IMG/VR virus record: IMGVR_UViG_3300042298_002449
Coordinates: 1-31,170 of that record
Length of the DNA: 31,170 nucleotides
Strand: one strand, 5' to 3'
Source of the DNA: a virus
Below are positions 6,890 through 12,517 of the stretch, one piece after another. The stretch's first letter is position 1. Each line of letters begins with the position of its first letter. Made by a program: the position numbers and the translations under genes. Under the pieces are notes generated by a model. The model was given only the letters and a program-made list of their open reading frames with translations, was not told where the DNA came from and did not search any database.

Positions 6890-7359
6890 GCCACGACCTC
6901 GATCCATCCGACGACCCGACGCTCTCGCATACGCTGGACCTGCTCGTGTCGTCTCTCGCGGCACGCCGCGCGGAACGCGACCGGCACATGGAGATCGTTC
7001 GCGCGAAGCGGGAAGAGGCCGACCTCGCGTTGGCGGCCGACGTCAAGGCGTTGGACCACGTAAAGGCCGACGTGAGCAGCTTGGAAGCCGAGATCCGGAG
7101 CCTCGCGCTCTTGCTGCACGCGAAAACGGGCGACAGCAAGCCGACGACGGGCGTCTCGATAGTGCAGACGAAATCGTACGAGATCGACCAAGAGGCCGGC
7201 CTCGCGTGGGCGCGGGTGCATCGGATGTGCCTCGTTCCCGAGCAGCTCGACCGCAAAGCGGTGGAGAAGATGTGCCAAGTCGTGCCGCTGCCGTTCGTCG
7301 TCGTCACCACGGTGCCGGCGGTGCGGATTGCCACCAACCTGATGGAGCAAATGACATGA
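6886..7359 (+). CDS. Coiled-coil protein, Gp157-like
   Basis: Product of 157 residues; the ATG overlaps the preceding stop. Residues 15-80 form a long charged heptad pattern (ARRAERDRHMEIVRAKREEA, then VKADVSSLEAEIRSLALLL), a confident coiled coil. The C-terminal half is compact: TTGVSIVQTKSYEID, LDRKAVEKM, and PFVVVTTVPAVRIATNL. The 'leucine-x-P-E-x-L-D-(R/K)-K-A' followed by an '(A/V)-(R/K)-I' ending is typical of siphovirus Gp157-type proteins. They sit beside single-strand annealing proteins and are sometimes linked to phage resistance or nuclease inhibition. The next gene is a possible annealing protein, which supports this. A Gam-like nuclease inhibitor is the main alternative. Confidence 0.6.
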   Translation: MSHDLDPSDDPTLSHTLDLLVSSLAARRAERDRHMEIVRAKREEADLALAADVKALDHVKADVSSLEAEIRSLALLLHAKTGDSKPTTGVSIVQTKSYEIDQEAGLAWARVHRMCLVPEQLDRKAVEKMCQVVPLPFVVVTTVPAVRIATNLMEQMT

Positions 7360-8168
7360 GCAGCGAGACCGGGGTCGTCAAGCAGGGTGCGTTCGGGCCG
7401 GAAGCCGAGGCGCGGATCGCGGAGAATAAGGCCAAAAATCGCATGGCGGCCGCCATCCGCGGGACGCAGTGGAGCAAGGACTTGAGCGCGGAAGGCGTCT
7501 ATGCGCTGGCCGAATACTGCCGCGCCAACAGCCTTGATCCGCTGCGGCACATCGAGGTACTGGGCGGCCGTCCGTACTTGACGGCCACGTTGTACGAAGA
7601 GCGAGCCGCGCCGCTGATTCAAGCGGGCATGCTGATTCCGCACGAGCCCGAAATGGTGCACGTGGACGCGCGTCTCGACCAGCTCGCGCTCGCGGGCGAC
7701 GCCTGGGCGATTGAGGAGAGCACCAAGCGCATGCGCGCCCGCATCACGCACGGCGTGCCGGAAAAGGCGGCGGCGGCGGTCGTGTTCCGCGTCACCGTGG
7801 CGGCCACCGGCAAGACGGTCGTCGGCGTGAACTGGTGCGGCGGCGGCACGCGGCAGCGTGATCCCGTGGGCGACGCGGAGCCGACCAAGACGGCGATCAC
7901 ACGCGCCGGCCGTCGGGCGTGGAAGCAAATCGCGGACGCGGTGCCGATGTACGCGGCTGCGGTGCCGGTGTCAGAGCCGCTTGCTATGGAGATCCGCAAC
8001 GCCACCGAAGTGGTGGCGGCGCCGGCGGCCAAGCAACTGAGCGTGACGACGGACCCGTACGGCGCGGGCGACGCGATGCCTGACCGCGCGGCGGCATTGG
8101 CCACGGCGCGCCGGGCGTTGGCGCAGCCGGACCCGTACGGGATCCCGGACGTCGAGGTGGTCGCATGA
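7356..8168 (+). CDS. Possible RecT/Red-beta-like single-strand annealing protein
   Basis: Product of 270 residues from the ATG at 7356, which overlaps the upstream stop (ATGA); a longer in-frame reading from 7206 would lie inside the previous gene. The region 45-85 (EGVYALAEYCRANSLDPLRH, then EVLGGRPYLTATLYEERA) matches the pattern of Bet/RecT proteins: a helix, 'L-D-P', then a 'G-G-x-P-Y-L' strand turn. Later, 'GTRQRDPVGDAEPTKTAITR' and 'AGRRAWKQIADAVPM' resemble the 'T-K-A-x-x-R-A-x-R-x-A' helix of these proteins. The last 60 residues are a low-complexity tail ending IPDVEVVA, perhaps a partner-binding tail. Such proteins anneal ssDNA during recombination-dependent replication. The assignment is from pattern memory only. 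Confidence 0.5.
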   Translation: MSSETGVVKQGAFGPEAEARIAENKAKNRMAAAIRGTQWSKDLSAEGVYALAEYCRANSLDPLRHIEVLGGRPYLTATLYEERAAPLIQAGMLIPHEPEMVHVDARLDQLALAGDAWAIEESTKRMRARITHGVPEKAAAAVVFRVTVAATGKTVVGVNWCGGGTRQRDPVGDAEPTKTAITRAGRRAWKQIADAVPMYAAAVPVSEPLAMEIRNATEVVAAPAAKQLSVTTDPYGAGDAMPDRAAALATARRALAQPDPYGIPDVEVVA

Positions 8169-8299
8169 CCGTGACCCCATTTTGGCTGTCCTACGCCGTG
8201 GTGCTGGTGGGGCTCTATTTCTGGGCCGCGAGCCTTGTAAAGGACGGCGAGCGCCGCGACGACGCGACGGACGACCGCGCCGACGAGGGGGACGCATGA
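8165..8299 (+). CDS. Small single-pass membrane protein
   Basis: Product of 44 residues, ATGA overlaps at both ends. Residues 5-25 (PFWLSYAVVLVGLYFWAAS) form one transmembrane helix; the rest is a short charged tail (KDGERRDDATDDRADEGDA) that is strongly acidic. With the short N-terminus it would insert with the acidic tail in the cytoplasm or, less likely, outside. Small membrane proteins in phage early operons often act on host envelope functions, but nothing specific can be inferred. Confidence 0.6.
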   Translation: MTVTPFWLSYAVVLVGLYFWAASLVKDGERRDDATDDRADEGDA

Positions 8300-8682
8300 C
8301 CACCACCCTCCGCGTAAGGCTCGACGGCGAGGTGCATAACGTGACCGTGCATTACGAGCATTGGATCCCGCACTGGTTGCGCGTCGGTGGCGTGTCCATC
8401 GGGCGGTCAATTTTCATCCGCCGCGCCCGTTCTGTGCCGCATCGCATCCTGCTCGGGCACGAACTAGTTCATACGCTGGATTATGTGCGAAAGCTGGACC
8501 GCGTGCCGGGGCGCGTGCAGTGGATCGCCGTGCTGTGGGACTTGCTGGCCTACTTCCTGTCGTGGGTGCGGGTGGGGTTCCGCTATGACGCGATGCCGGA
8601 AGAGATCAAAGCGTATGCCGAGCAGGGCGTGGTGGCGTACGGCAACCATGTGGACATTCAGATCATCGAGGGGGACGCATGA
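8296..8682 (+). CDS. Small HELVH zinc-metalloprotease-like protein
   Basis: Product of 128 residues from the ATG at 8296 (ATGA overlap). It holds a classical HExxH zinc motif, HELVH at residues 55-59 in 'ILLGHELVHTLDYV', and a downstream acidic helix at 100-108 (MPEEIKAYAEQ) whose Glu102 or Glu103 could be the third ligand of a gluzincin-like site. Between them lies a hydrophobic aromatic stretch (VQWIAVLWDLLAYFLSWVRV, about 74-93) that may contact a membrane. Minimal HExxH proteins of this size occur in bacteria (DUF4157-like and similar 'HE-x-x-H...P-x-E-x-x-A' families). If active it would cleave a host or phage protein; a toxin-like or maturation role are both open. Its membrane-protein neighbour may be a partner. 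Confidence 0.65.
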   Translation: MTTTLRVRLDGEVHNVTVHYEHWIPHWLRVGGVSIGRSIFIRRARSVPHRILLGHELVHTLDYVRKLDRVPGRVQWIAVLWDLLAYFLSWVRVGFRYDAMPEEIKAYAEQGVVAYGNHVDIQIIEGDA

Positions 8683-9068
8683 CGGACGCGAAGGAGGATG
8701 TCTTGGAGGTTGCGAAATACTTCAACAGCCTGACGCTGTATTCGCCAACCTCGCAGATGTTGCCAGCGGCCATGAGTCATGTTCGCGTGACCCTGCCAAT
8801 AGCTTTGTCGATGCAGGAGTGCATTCGCAGCATGGCCGACCGCCTCACCACCCTCACCCGCGAGCGGGACGATGCGGTTGACCGTGGGCTGGAGCTCCAA
8901 GCGCAGCTTATGACAATGCTTGTCCAGCGAGACGAGGCGCGCGTGGTGACGGATGCGATGGTGGAACGGGCATCGGTGGCGTTGTGGCATAGGTATGGAG
9001 ACCACGGCGTAGAAGATGCCGATATCCGCGTAATGCTCACCGCCGCCCTCACACAGGAGGACGCATGA
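8679..9068 (+). CDS. Coiled-coil early protein, unknown function
   Basis: Product of 129 residues with ATGA overlaps at both ends. Residues 45-85 (CIRSMADRLTTLTRERDDAV, then RGLELQAQLMTMLVQRDEAR) form a clear heptad coiled coil; the N- and C-terminal parts are not repetitive. The ending ALTQEDA is nearly the same as the ending of the product of 9217-9624 (SALTQRDA), hinting at a shared origin of the two gene ends. No domain is recognised. A structural or scaffolding function is the safest guess. Confidence 0.6.
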   Translation: MTDAKEDVLEVAKYFNSLTLYSPTSQMLPAAMSHVRVTLPIALSMQECIRSMADRLTTLTRERDDAVDRGLELQAQLMTMLVQRDEARVVTDAMVERASVALWHRYGDHGVEDADIRVMLTAALTQEDA

Positions 9069-9220
9069 GCACATTTGATGTTGCGCCGCCAACGCCGCTG
9101 GGCTTTTGGGTGCTGGACACTGGCAGTTACGAATTCCGTGTCGCGATGCGCCGCCGTCCGTCGTGGCTCGCACGGTGGGCAATGCAAGTGGTGTTCGAGA
9201 TAGCGTGGAGGGACGCATGA
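9065..9220 (+). CDS. Small early protein of unknown function
   Basis: Product of 51 residues (MSTFDVAPPTPLGFWVLDTG, then a basic RRRPSWLARWAMQ and a short hydrophobic ending FEIAWRDA). ATGA overlaps join it to both neighbours. The Trp- and Arg-rich middle could contact a membrane or nucleic acid. It ends with the same W/L-R-D-A-stop context seen in several genes of this cluster, because the ATG of the next gene and its ribosome site (GGAGGGACGC) are embedded in its last codons. No family is recognised. Confidence 0.55.
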   Translation: MSTFDVAPPTPLGFWVLDTGSYEFRVAMRRRPSWLARWAMQVVFEIAWRDA

Positions 9221-9624
9221 ACAACGAAATAACAGACCTCCGCATTTTGGCATACGTGCGCGGGGTAAACGAACGCGGCGAAAGTATTGTCGATGTTTCG
9301 TCTATGGCTGACGAAATCGACGCTTTCAAAAGTGAACTGGACGAGGCGAGAAAGGAACGAGAATCTGTGTCGTCGCAGTTGTGGGACTGCATGGGAGAAA
9401 GGGATGGGCTTCGCAATCGTCTTGCAACGTGCGAAACGGCGTTAGCGGTGGTGCTCCCTTACGTGCGTGTAATCCGCGAGCCGCAAAGAGTCGATTCTAT
9501 AGGGGAGATTCACGGGGATCGTGATCGCGTGTATTTAAATGGTATGGCGTTGCGATACCAACAATATAGCGCCGCCGTTTTGGACTTGCTGCGTACCTCC
9601 GCCCTTACACAGAGGGACGCATGA
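9217..9624 (+). CDS. Coiled-coil early protein, unknown function
   Basis: Product of 135 residues from the ATG at 9217 (ATGA overlap); the site GGAGG lies 6 bases upstream. Residues 28-66 (SMADEIDAFKSELDEARKER, then SVSSQLWDCMGERDGLRNRL) form a strong heptad coiled coil. The tail ends LLRTSALTQRDA, near-identical to the ending of the product of 8679-9068. Base use here is noticeably more AT-rich than its neighbours (for example 'attttggcatacgtg', 'gtatttaaat'), which may mark a recent arrival. No function recognised. Confidence 0.6.
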   Translation: MNNEITDLRILAYVRGVNERGESIVDVSSMADEIDAFKSELDEARKERESVSSQLWDCMGERDGLRNRLATCETALAVVLPYVRVIREPQRVDSIGEIHGDRDRVYLNGMALRYQQYSAAVLDLLRTSALTQRDA

Positions 9625-9857
9625 AGCCCACCGCGCTGGCCAAACACGTTCGCGTCCTGCGGCAGCACGCCGAGACCATCGCGGCACGGTGCAAAGCCAT
9701 TGAGGACGCGATGCTGCGCGGCGAGATGTGGGGGCTGCCGATTCCGGAGGGCAAGATTGAGCGGCAGGTGCGGGACATTGAGACGAGACTACTGGACGCT
9801 GCGACGATGATCGGCGTTCGCTACGAAGGCAAACACCAACACAAGGGGGAGACATGA
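9621..9857 (+). CDS. Small helical early protein
   Basis: Product of 78 residues, ATGA overlaps at both ends. It is almost entirely helical and charged (KPTALAKHVRVLRQHAETIA, then RQVRDIETRLLDAATMIGVR), with a Pro/Gly break in the middle (GLPIPEGK), suggesting a helical hairpin. The end is basic (YEGKHQHKGET). I recognise no domain; it could be a nucleic-acid or protein partner of its neighbours. Confidence 0.6.
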   Translation: MKPTALAKHVRVLRQHAETIAARCKAIEDAMLRGEMWGLPIPEGKIERQVRDIETRLLDAATMIGVRYEGKHQHKGET

Positions 9858-10555
9858 GCAGCACACTGACGCACGAAGAGGAACAGCAGATTGCGGACTG
9901 GCTTGCCGAGCACCCGACGTTGACGCAAGGAGTTGGCACGGAGGAAGCGGCGTGCAGTGTCGCTGCGTGGAATCTCGCGTTGACAGGCACGTTGACCGAC
10001 AAGATTCCTGACTGCGCCAGCGAAGTGATTGGTCGGTGGATCATTGCCGTGCAGGACAATTGCCCACCGGAGCACGGTCGGGGGCACCCCGAGTGGCTGC
10101 GGCTATTGCCGCTGGCGGCTGGGACGGGGCGAGCGCACGAAGCCGAGCGGCTGGCGATTGTGCTGGACTGGATGTGGCGCACCGTGTTGCCGTTTTTGCA
10201 GACAATTGCGGATCAAGAGGGTTTTGGGAAGCAGTGGAAGGTGATGTGCGAAAACCGCACGAGGTATGCGGCGGATGCGGCGAGTGCGGCGGGGTATGCG
10301 GCGGCGAATGCGGCGTATGCGGCGGGGTATGCGGCGCATGCGGCGGCGAATGCGGCGTATGCGGCGGCGGATGCGGCGTATGCGGCGGCGGATGCGGCGT
10401 ATGCGGCGAGGTATGCGGCGGATGCGGCGAGGTATGCGGCGTATGCGGCGAGGTATGCGGCGTATGCGGCGGGACCAGACGTGTGGGCTACGTTTGCGCC
10501 AATCGAGGTGCTGCGGAAGCTGATCGCGGTCACTGATGCGAGGGCGGTCGCATGA
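9854..10555 (+). CDS. Protein with alanine-rich heptad-repeat tail
   Basis: Product of 233 residues. The first 137 residues are a normal globular region (LTHEEEQQIADWLAEHPTLT, then VGRWIIAVQDNCPPEHG, then LDWMWRTVLPFLQTIADQ). Residues 138-206 are a tandem heptad repeat of the form A-Y-A-A-x-(Y/N/D)-A, with variable positions Gly, Arg, Asp, Asn or His; the DNA is a 21-base-period repeat of 'gcggcgtatgcg' units at about 10265-10475. The sequence ends with a unique stretch (VWATFAPIEVLRKLIAV...). Spacing of aromatic and small residues every 3 and 4 positions predicts a long helix able to pack as an Ala-rich coil. Function is unknown; similar Ala-rich helices occur in diverse bacterial proteins. 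Confidence 0.7.
   Translation: MSSTLTHEEEQQIADWLAEHPTLTQGVGTEEAACSVAAWNLALTGTLTDKIPDCASEVIGRWIIAVQDNCPPEHGRGHPEWLRLLPLAAGTGRAHEAERLAIVLDWMWRTVLPFLQTIADQEGFGKQWKVMCENRTRYAADAASAAGYAAANAAYAAGYAAHAAANAAYAAADAAYAAADAAYAARYAADAARYAAYAARYAAYAAGPDVWATFAPIEVLRKLIAVTDARAVA
10265..10475 (+). repeat. 21-bp-period minisatellite (Ala-heptad coding)
   Basis: The region is built of near-identical units 'gcggcgtatgcg', 'gcggcggatgcg', 'gcgaggtatgcg' that alternate in 9- and 12-base steps, giving a 21-base overall period. All units stay in frame with the gene at 9854-10555. The same segment reads as Arg- and Gly/Cys-rich repeats in the other two forward frames, which are by-products. Copy number is likely to vary between related genomes by slippage. 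Confidence 0.85.
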
Positions 10556-10767
10556 ATAAGACTGTCGATCATTGGATCGCTGTTGCGGACACGCTCAAGC
10601 AGCAGCGGGACCAGGCGGAAAAGGAGCGGGATGCGCTGCGGCTCCGCATGACTCAGCTAGTTGTGTTCGTGTCGAGTGACGCACGCGCCGCAACGTTTCA
10701 GACGATGGGGCAATACCGGGATGCTCTTGTGGCAGCAATTAAACACGCCATGGTGGCCACGCCATGA
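10552..10767 (+). CDS. Small coiled-coil early protein
   Basis: Product of 71 residues, ATGA overlaps at both ends. Residues 8-35 (WIAVADTLKQQRDQAEKERD, then ALRLRMTQL) form a short coiled coil similar in style to the coil segments of the two longer proteins at 8679-9068 and 9217-9624 ('RER/KER-D'). The rest (VVFVSSDARAATFQTMGQYR, then DALVAAIKHAM) predicts helix. It could be a shortened relative of those proteins; function unknown. Confidence 0.6.
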   Translation: MNKTVDHWIAVADTLKQQRDQAEKERDALRLRMTQLVVFVSSDARAATFQTMGQYRDALVAAIKHAMVATP

Positions 10768-10973
10768 ACCCGACACAGCTAGGCGTGACGATCACGGGCG
10801 AGGTGGCTACGATCACGGTTACCGTGCCGGCGTTATGGCTGCTCACCGTGCTCGTGATGGCGGGCATCTTCCTCACGGTGACGCAACTGCGCGACTGGTT
10901 GTCAGGCGTGCTCGCGCGCGTGTGGAACGAGGACCGCACGGCACGTACGGGAGGGGCCACCGCATGGGAGTAG
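10764..10973 (+). CDS. Small membrane protein
   Basis: Product of 69 residues, starting within the ATGA overlap. A short beta-like N-terminus (MNPTQLGVTITGEVATITVT) leads into a hydrophobic stretch at about 21-43 (VPALWLLTVLVMAGIFLTVT), then a charged tail (RDWLSGVLARVWNEDRTART). One membrane helix is clear. Its stop lies 10 bases inside the first winged-helix gene. Together with the protein at 8165-8299 it is the second small membrane protein of the early operon. Confidence 0.6.
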   Translation: MNPTQLGVTITGEVATITVTVPALWLLTVLVMAGIFLTVTQLRDWLSGVLARVWNEDRTARTGGATAWE

Positions 10974-11392
10974 CGGCACATCGAGCGCCGCGCGGCGGCG
11001 ACGCGGCCCGCGTGCGTCGGGCGACCATTCGGCATGCGGTCGCGGCGGGCATCGTGGCGCATCCCGGCGCGACGGTGCGGACGCTCGCGCGGGCGCTGCA
11101 TCTGGAGGATCTGAGCGTGAGGAAGGCGCTGGAGCACTGGCGCGACCGCGGATTTACGCGGAGCGTGCGCGTGACCGACTCAAAAGGCGTGGCGTGCCTG
11201 TGGTTTGCCGAGAACGAGCTGGTGGCGCTCGTGCAGTCGGGCGCGATTCAATCGCTCACGGCGCTCGAGGTGGCCGACGGCGCGGCGTCGGCGCCGAATC
11301 CATGGGTGCATCCGTATCGCGTCGGGCGCACGGTCAGCACGAGACAGACGGTCCCGCTCGATTACGCGTCACCGTTGCGGGGGGCGGCGTGA
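10964..11392 (+). CDS. Winged-helix DNA-binding-like protein, paralogue 1 of 3
   Basis: Product of 142 residues from the ATG at 10964, overlapping the previous gene by 10 bases. Residues 15-75 fit a winged helix: RRATIRHAVAAGIVAHPGAT, then VRTLARALHLEDLSVRKALE, then WRDRGFTRSVRV. It shares this 'P-G-x(3)-x-x-L-A-x-x-L' arrangement with the next two genes, and with the third a 'W-V-H-P-(Y/I)-R' motif. It ends DYASPLRGAA, like the next product (DYGSPFARGAA). All three genes are therefore tandem duplicates that have diverged. A transcription regulator or origin-binding role is possible. The last codons carry the ribosome site and GTG start of the next gene. Confidence 0.65.
   Translation: MGVAAHRAPRGGDAARVRRATIRHAVAAGIVAHPGATVRTLARALHLEDLSVRKALEHWRDRGFTRSVRVTDSKGVACLWFAENELVALVQSGAIQSLTALEVADGAASAPNPWVHPYRVGRTVSTRQTVPLDYASPLRGAA
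11379..11392 (+). promoter_or_regulatory. Recurrent stop/start junction (copy 1)
   Basis: GGGGGGCGGCGTGA contains a G-run as ribosome site, a GTG start (11389) and the TGA stop (11390) of the upstream gene. It also encodes the last residues Arg-Gly-Ala-Ala. The same 14-mer is found at 11816 and 12319, and in a 13-base form at 12948. Confidence 0.6.
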
Positions 11393-11829
11393 GATCCTAC
11401 CGCGTGAGCCAACAGTGGCCAGCCGTGGCGTCGCGGGCCGTGGTGCCCTACCACGTGTTCCGGCATCGTGTGCTAGACGGGTGGGACGCGCTGAAGGCGG
11501 CGACGACGCCGGCGCGATCCTACACCAGCATCGCCGACCGCGTGCGCGAGCTCGTGACCGACACGCCAGGCATCACCACGGCCGACCTCGCGGCGCGGCT
11601 TGGCGTCACGCCGTTGCAGGTCTACTACGCCGTGGCGCGGGAGTGCCGTGAGGGGCGCATGACGCGCACGCTCGTGGCCAAGGGCGCCAAGGGCGAGCGG
11701 CCGACGTACGCCGTGACGATGGCCGCCGTGGTCGCCGTAGCGCCGGTGGTGGTGGCGCCGCCGGTCGTGTTGATGCGACGGGCGCCGATGATCGACTACG
11801 GGTCGCCGTTTGCGCGGGGGGCGGCGTGA
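11389..11829 (+). CDS. Winged-helix DNA-binding-like protein, paralogue 2 of 3
   Basis: Product of 146 residues from the GTG at 11389, coupled to the previous stop (GTGA). The winged-helix core is at about 45-105: SIADRVRELVTDTPGITTAD, then LAARLGVTPLQVYYAVAREC, then REGRMTRTLV, with 'E-R-P-T-Y-A-V' as a wing strand. A hydrophobic Val/Ala/Pro linker (VVAVAPVVVAPPVVLM) separates it from the conserved tail DYGSPFARGAA. The linker looks long and greasy but has two prolines in the middle and is probably extended rather than membrane-spanning. Its relation to the flanking paralogues is clear from the core and the tail. Confidence 0.65.
   Translation: MRSYRVSQQWPAVASRAVVPYHVFRHRVLDGWDALKAATTPARSYTSIADRVRELVTDTPGITTADLAARLGVTPLQVYYAVARECREGRMTRTLVAKGAKGERPTYAVTMAAVVAVAPVVVAPPVVLMRRAPMIDYGSPFARGAA
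11816..11829 (+). promoter_or_regulatory. Recurrent stop/start junction (copy 2)
   Basis: The 14-mer GGGGGGCGGCGTGA again joins two genes: the G-run precedes a GTG start at 11826 by 4 bases, and TGA ends the upstream gene at 11829. Confidence 0.6.
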
Positions 11830-12332
11830 GCCCGAGCCGCACGCGCGACAGCAACTTCCGCGACACCGCGGAACAGTGGGAAGCGGTCAAGGACCGGTGC
11901 GTGGTGGACCGCGAGACGCTGCGCGACCGCATGCGGCGCGGCTGGGCGTTGGGTCCGGCGCTCGTGACGCCCAAGGCCAACCGGAAGCCCGTGATGGCGC
12001 GGATTCGGGCGGTGGTGCGCAGCTCGCCCGGCATCTCGGCCGAAGGCGTGCGGGCGGCGCTGCACGACAAGGCGCCGTCCATCGTGGACCGCACGCTCGG
12101 CCGCGAGGTGGGGGCGGGACGGATTCGCACGGTGACGACGGGCGCGGTGGTGCGGCATTGGATCGTGCCGGTGGACGGCGAGCGGGCGCAGGGACGGCCG
12201 CACCGAGACGAGGAGTGGACGCCGGGAGCATGGGTGCATCCCATTCGCGCGCGGGCGTTGGGGTTGCCGGTGGCGGCGACGGCGCACGTGGAGACGGCGA
12301 CGGACTTCGCGCATCCCCGGGGGGCGGCGTGA
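11826..12332 (+). CDS. Winged-helix DNA-binding-like protein, paralogue 3 of 3
   Basis: Product of 168 residues from the GTG at 11826 (GTGA overlap). An extra N-terminal segment (RTRDSNFRDTAEQWEAVKDR, then DRETLRDRMRRGWALGPAL) precedes the winged-helix core at about 55-112: VMARIRAVVRSSPGISAEGV, then RAALHDKAPSIVDRTLGREV, then GAGRIRTVTT, VRHWIV. It shares 'W-V-H-P-I-R' with paralogue 1 and a C-terminus ending HPRGAA. The N-terminal part resembles a second helix-turn-helix of the kind that reads 'L-R-x-R-M-x-x-G-W', so the protein may bind two DNA half-sites. Function is inferred only from fold pattern. Confidence 0.65.
   Translation: MSPSRTRDSNFRDTAEQWEAVKDRCVVDRETLRDRMRRGWALGPALVTPKANRKPVMARIRAVVRSSPGISAEGVRAALHDKAPSIVDRTLGREVGAGRIRTVTTGAVVRHWIVPVDGERAQGRPHRDEEWTPGAWVHPIRARALGLPVAATAHVETATDFAHPRGAA
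12319..12332 (+). promoter_or_regulatory. Recurrent stop/start junction (copy 3)
   Basis: Third copy of GGGGGGCGGCGTGA. Here the GTG at 12329 is followed immediately by an ATG at 12332 in the same frame, so the next gene has two possible starts, both coupled to the upstream stop. Confidence 0.55.
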
Positions 12333-12517
12333 TGGACACCGCGCGGGGCGTGCGGGGTTGGTTTGGGTTGGCGTGTGGTGTATGCTGGATGGTCGGTGTT
12401 GACCCCACCGACGCCGAACGTCTGGAGCATTGGCGCCCCGACGTCTCCGTGCCCACGGCGCAAGCGGTGGGGGGTCACGCGGAGGCGCGGGGCGCTTTGT
12501 GTGGGAGGGTGGGATGA
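12332..12517 (+). CDS. Small putative protein between winged-helix and HNH genes
   Basis: Product of 61 residues from the ATG at 12332 (or 62 from the GTG at 12329). The sequence (MDTARGVRGWFGLACGVCWM, then VGVDPTDAERLEHWRPDVSV, ending GALCGRVG) is Gly- and Cys-rich and matches nothing I know. Its support is positional: it starts at the third copy of the recurrent junction, and its TGA overlaps the ATG of the HNH gene (ATGA). The alternative is that this is a spacer of about 180 bases carrying a promoter; TTGGTT (12358) and TATGCT (12381) are 17 bases apart but match consensus weakly. Confidence 0.4.
   Translation: MDTARGVRGWFGLACGVCWMVGVDPTDAERLEHWRPDVSVPTAQAVGGHAEARGALCGRVG

Noticed and set aside
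10266-10536. Arg-rich (MRRMRR...) and Gly/Cys-rich (CGGVCGG...) readings of the minisatellite
   Set aside because: Other-frame by-products of the alanine heptad repeat; only the frame at 9854-10555 has a normal globular start and ATGA overlaps.
12358-12386. Possible sigma-70 promoter TTGGTT-17-TATGCT
   Set aside because: Both boxes match consensus at only 3-4 of 6 positions, and the stretch is better explained as part of a coupled small gene; not strong enough to list as a promoter.
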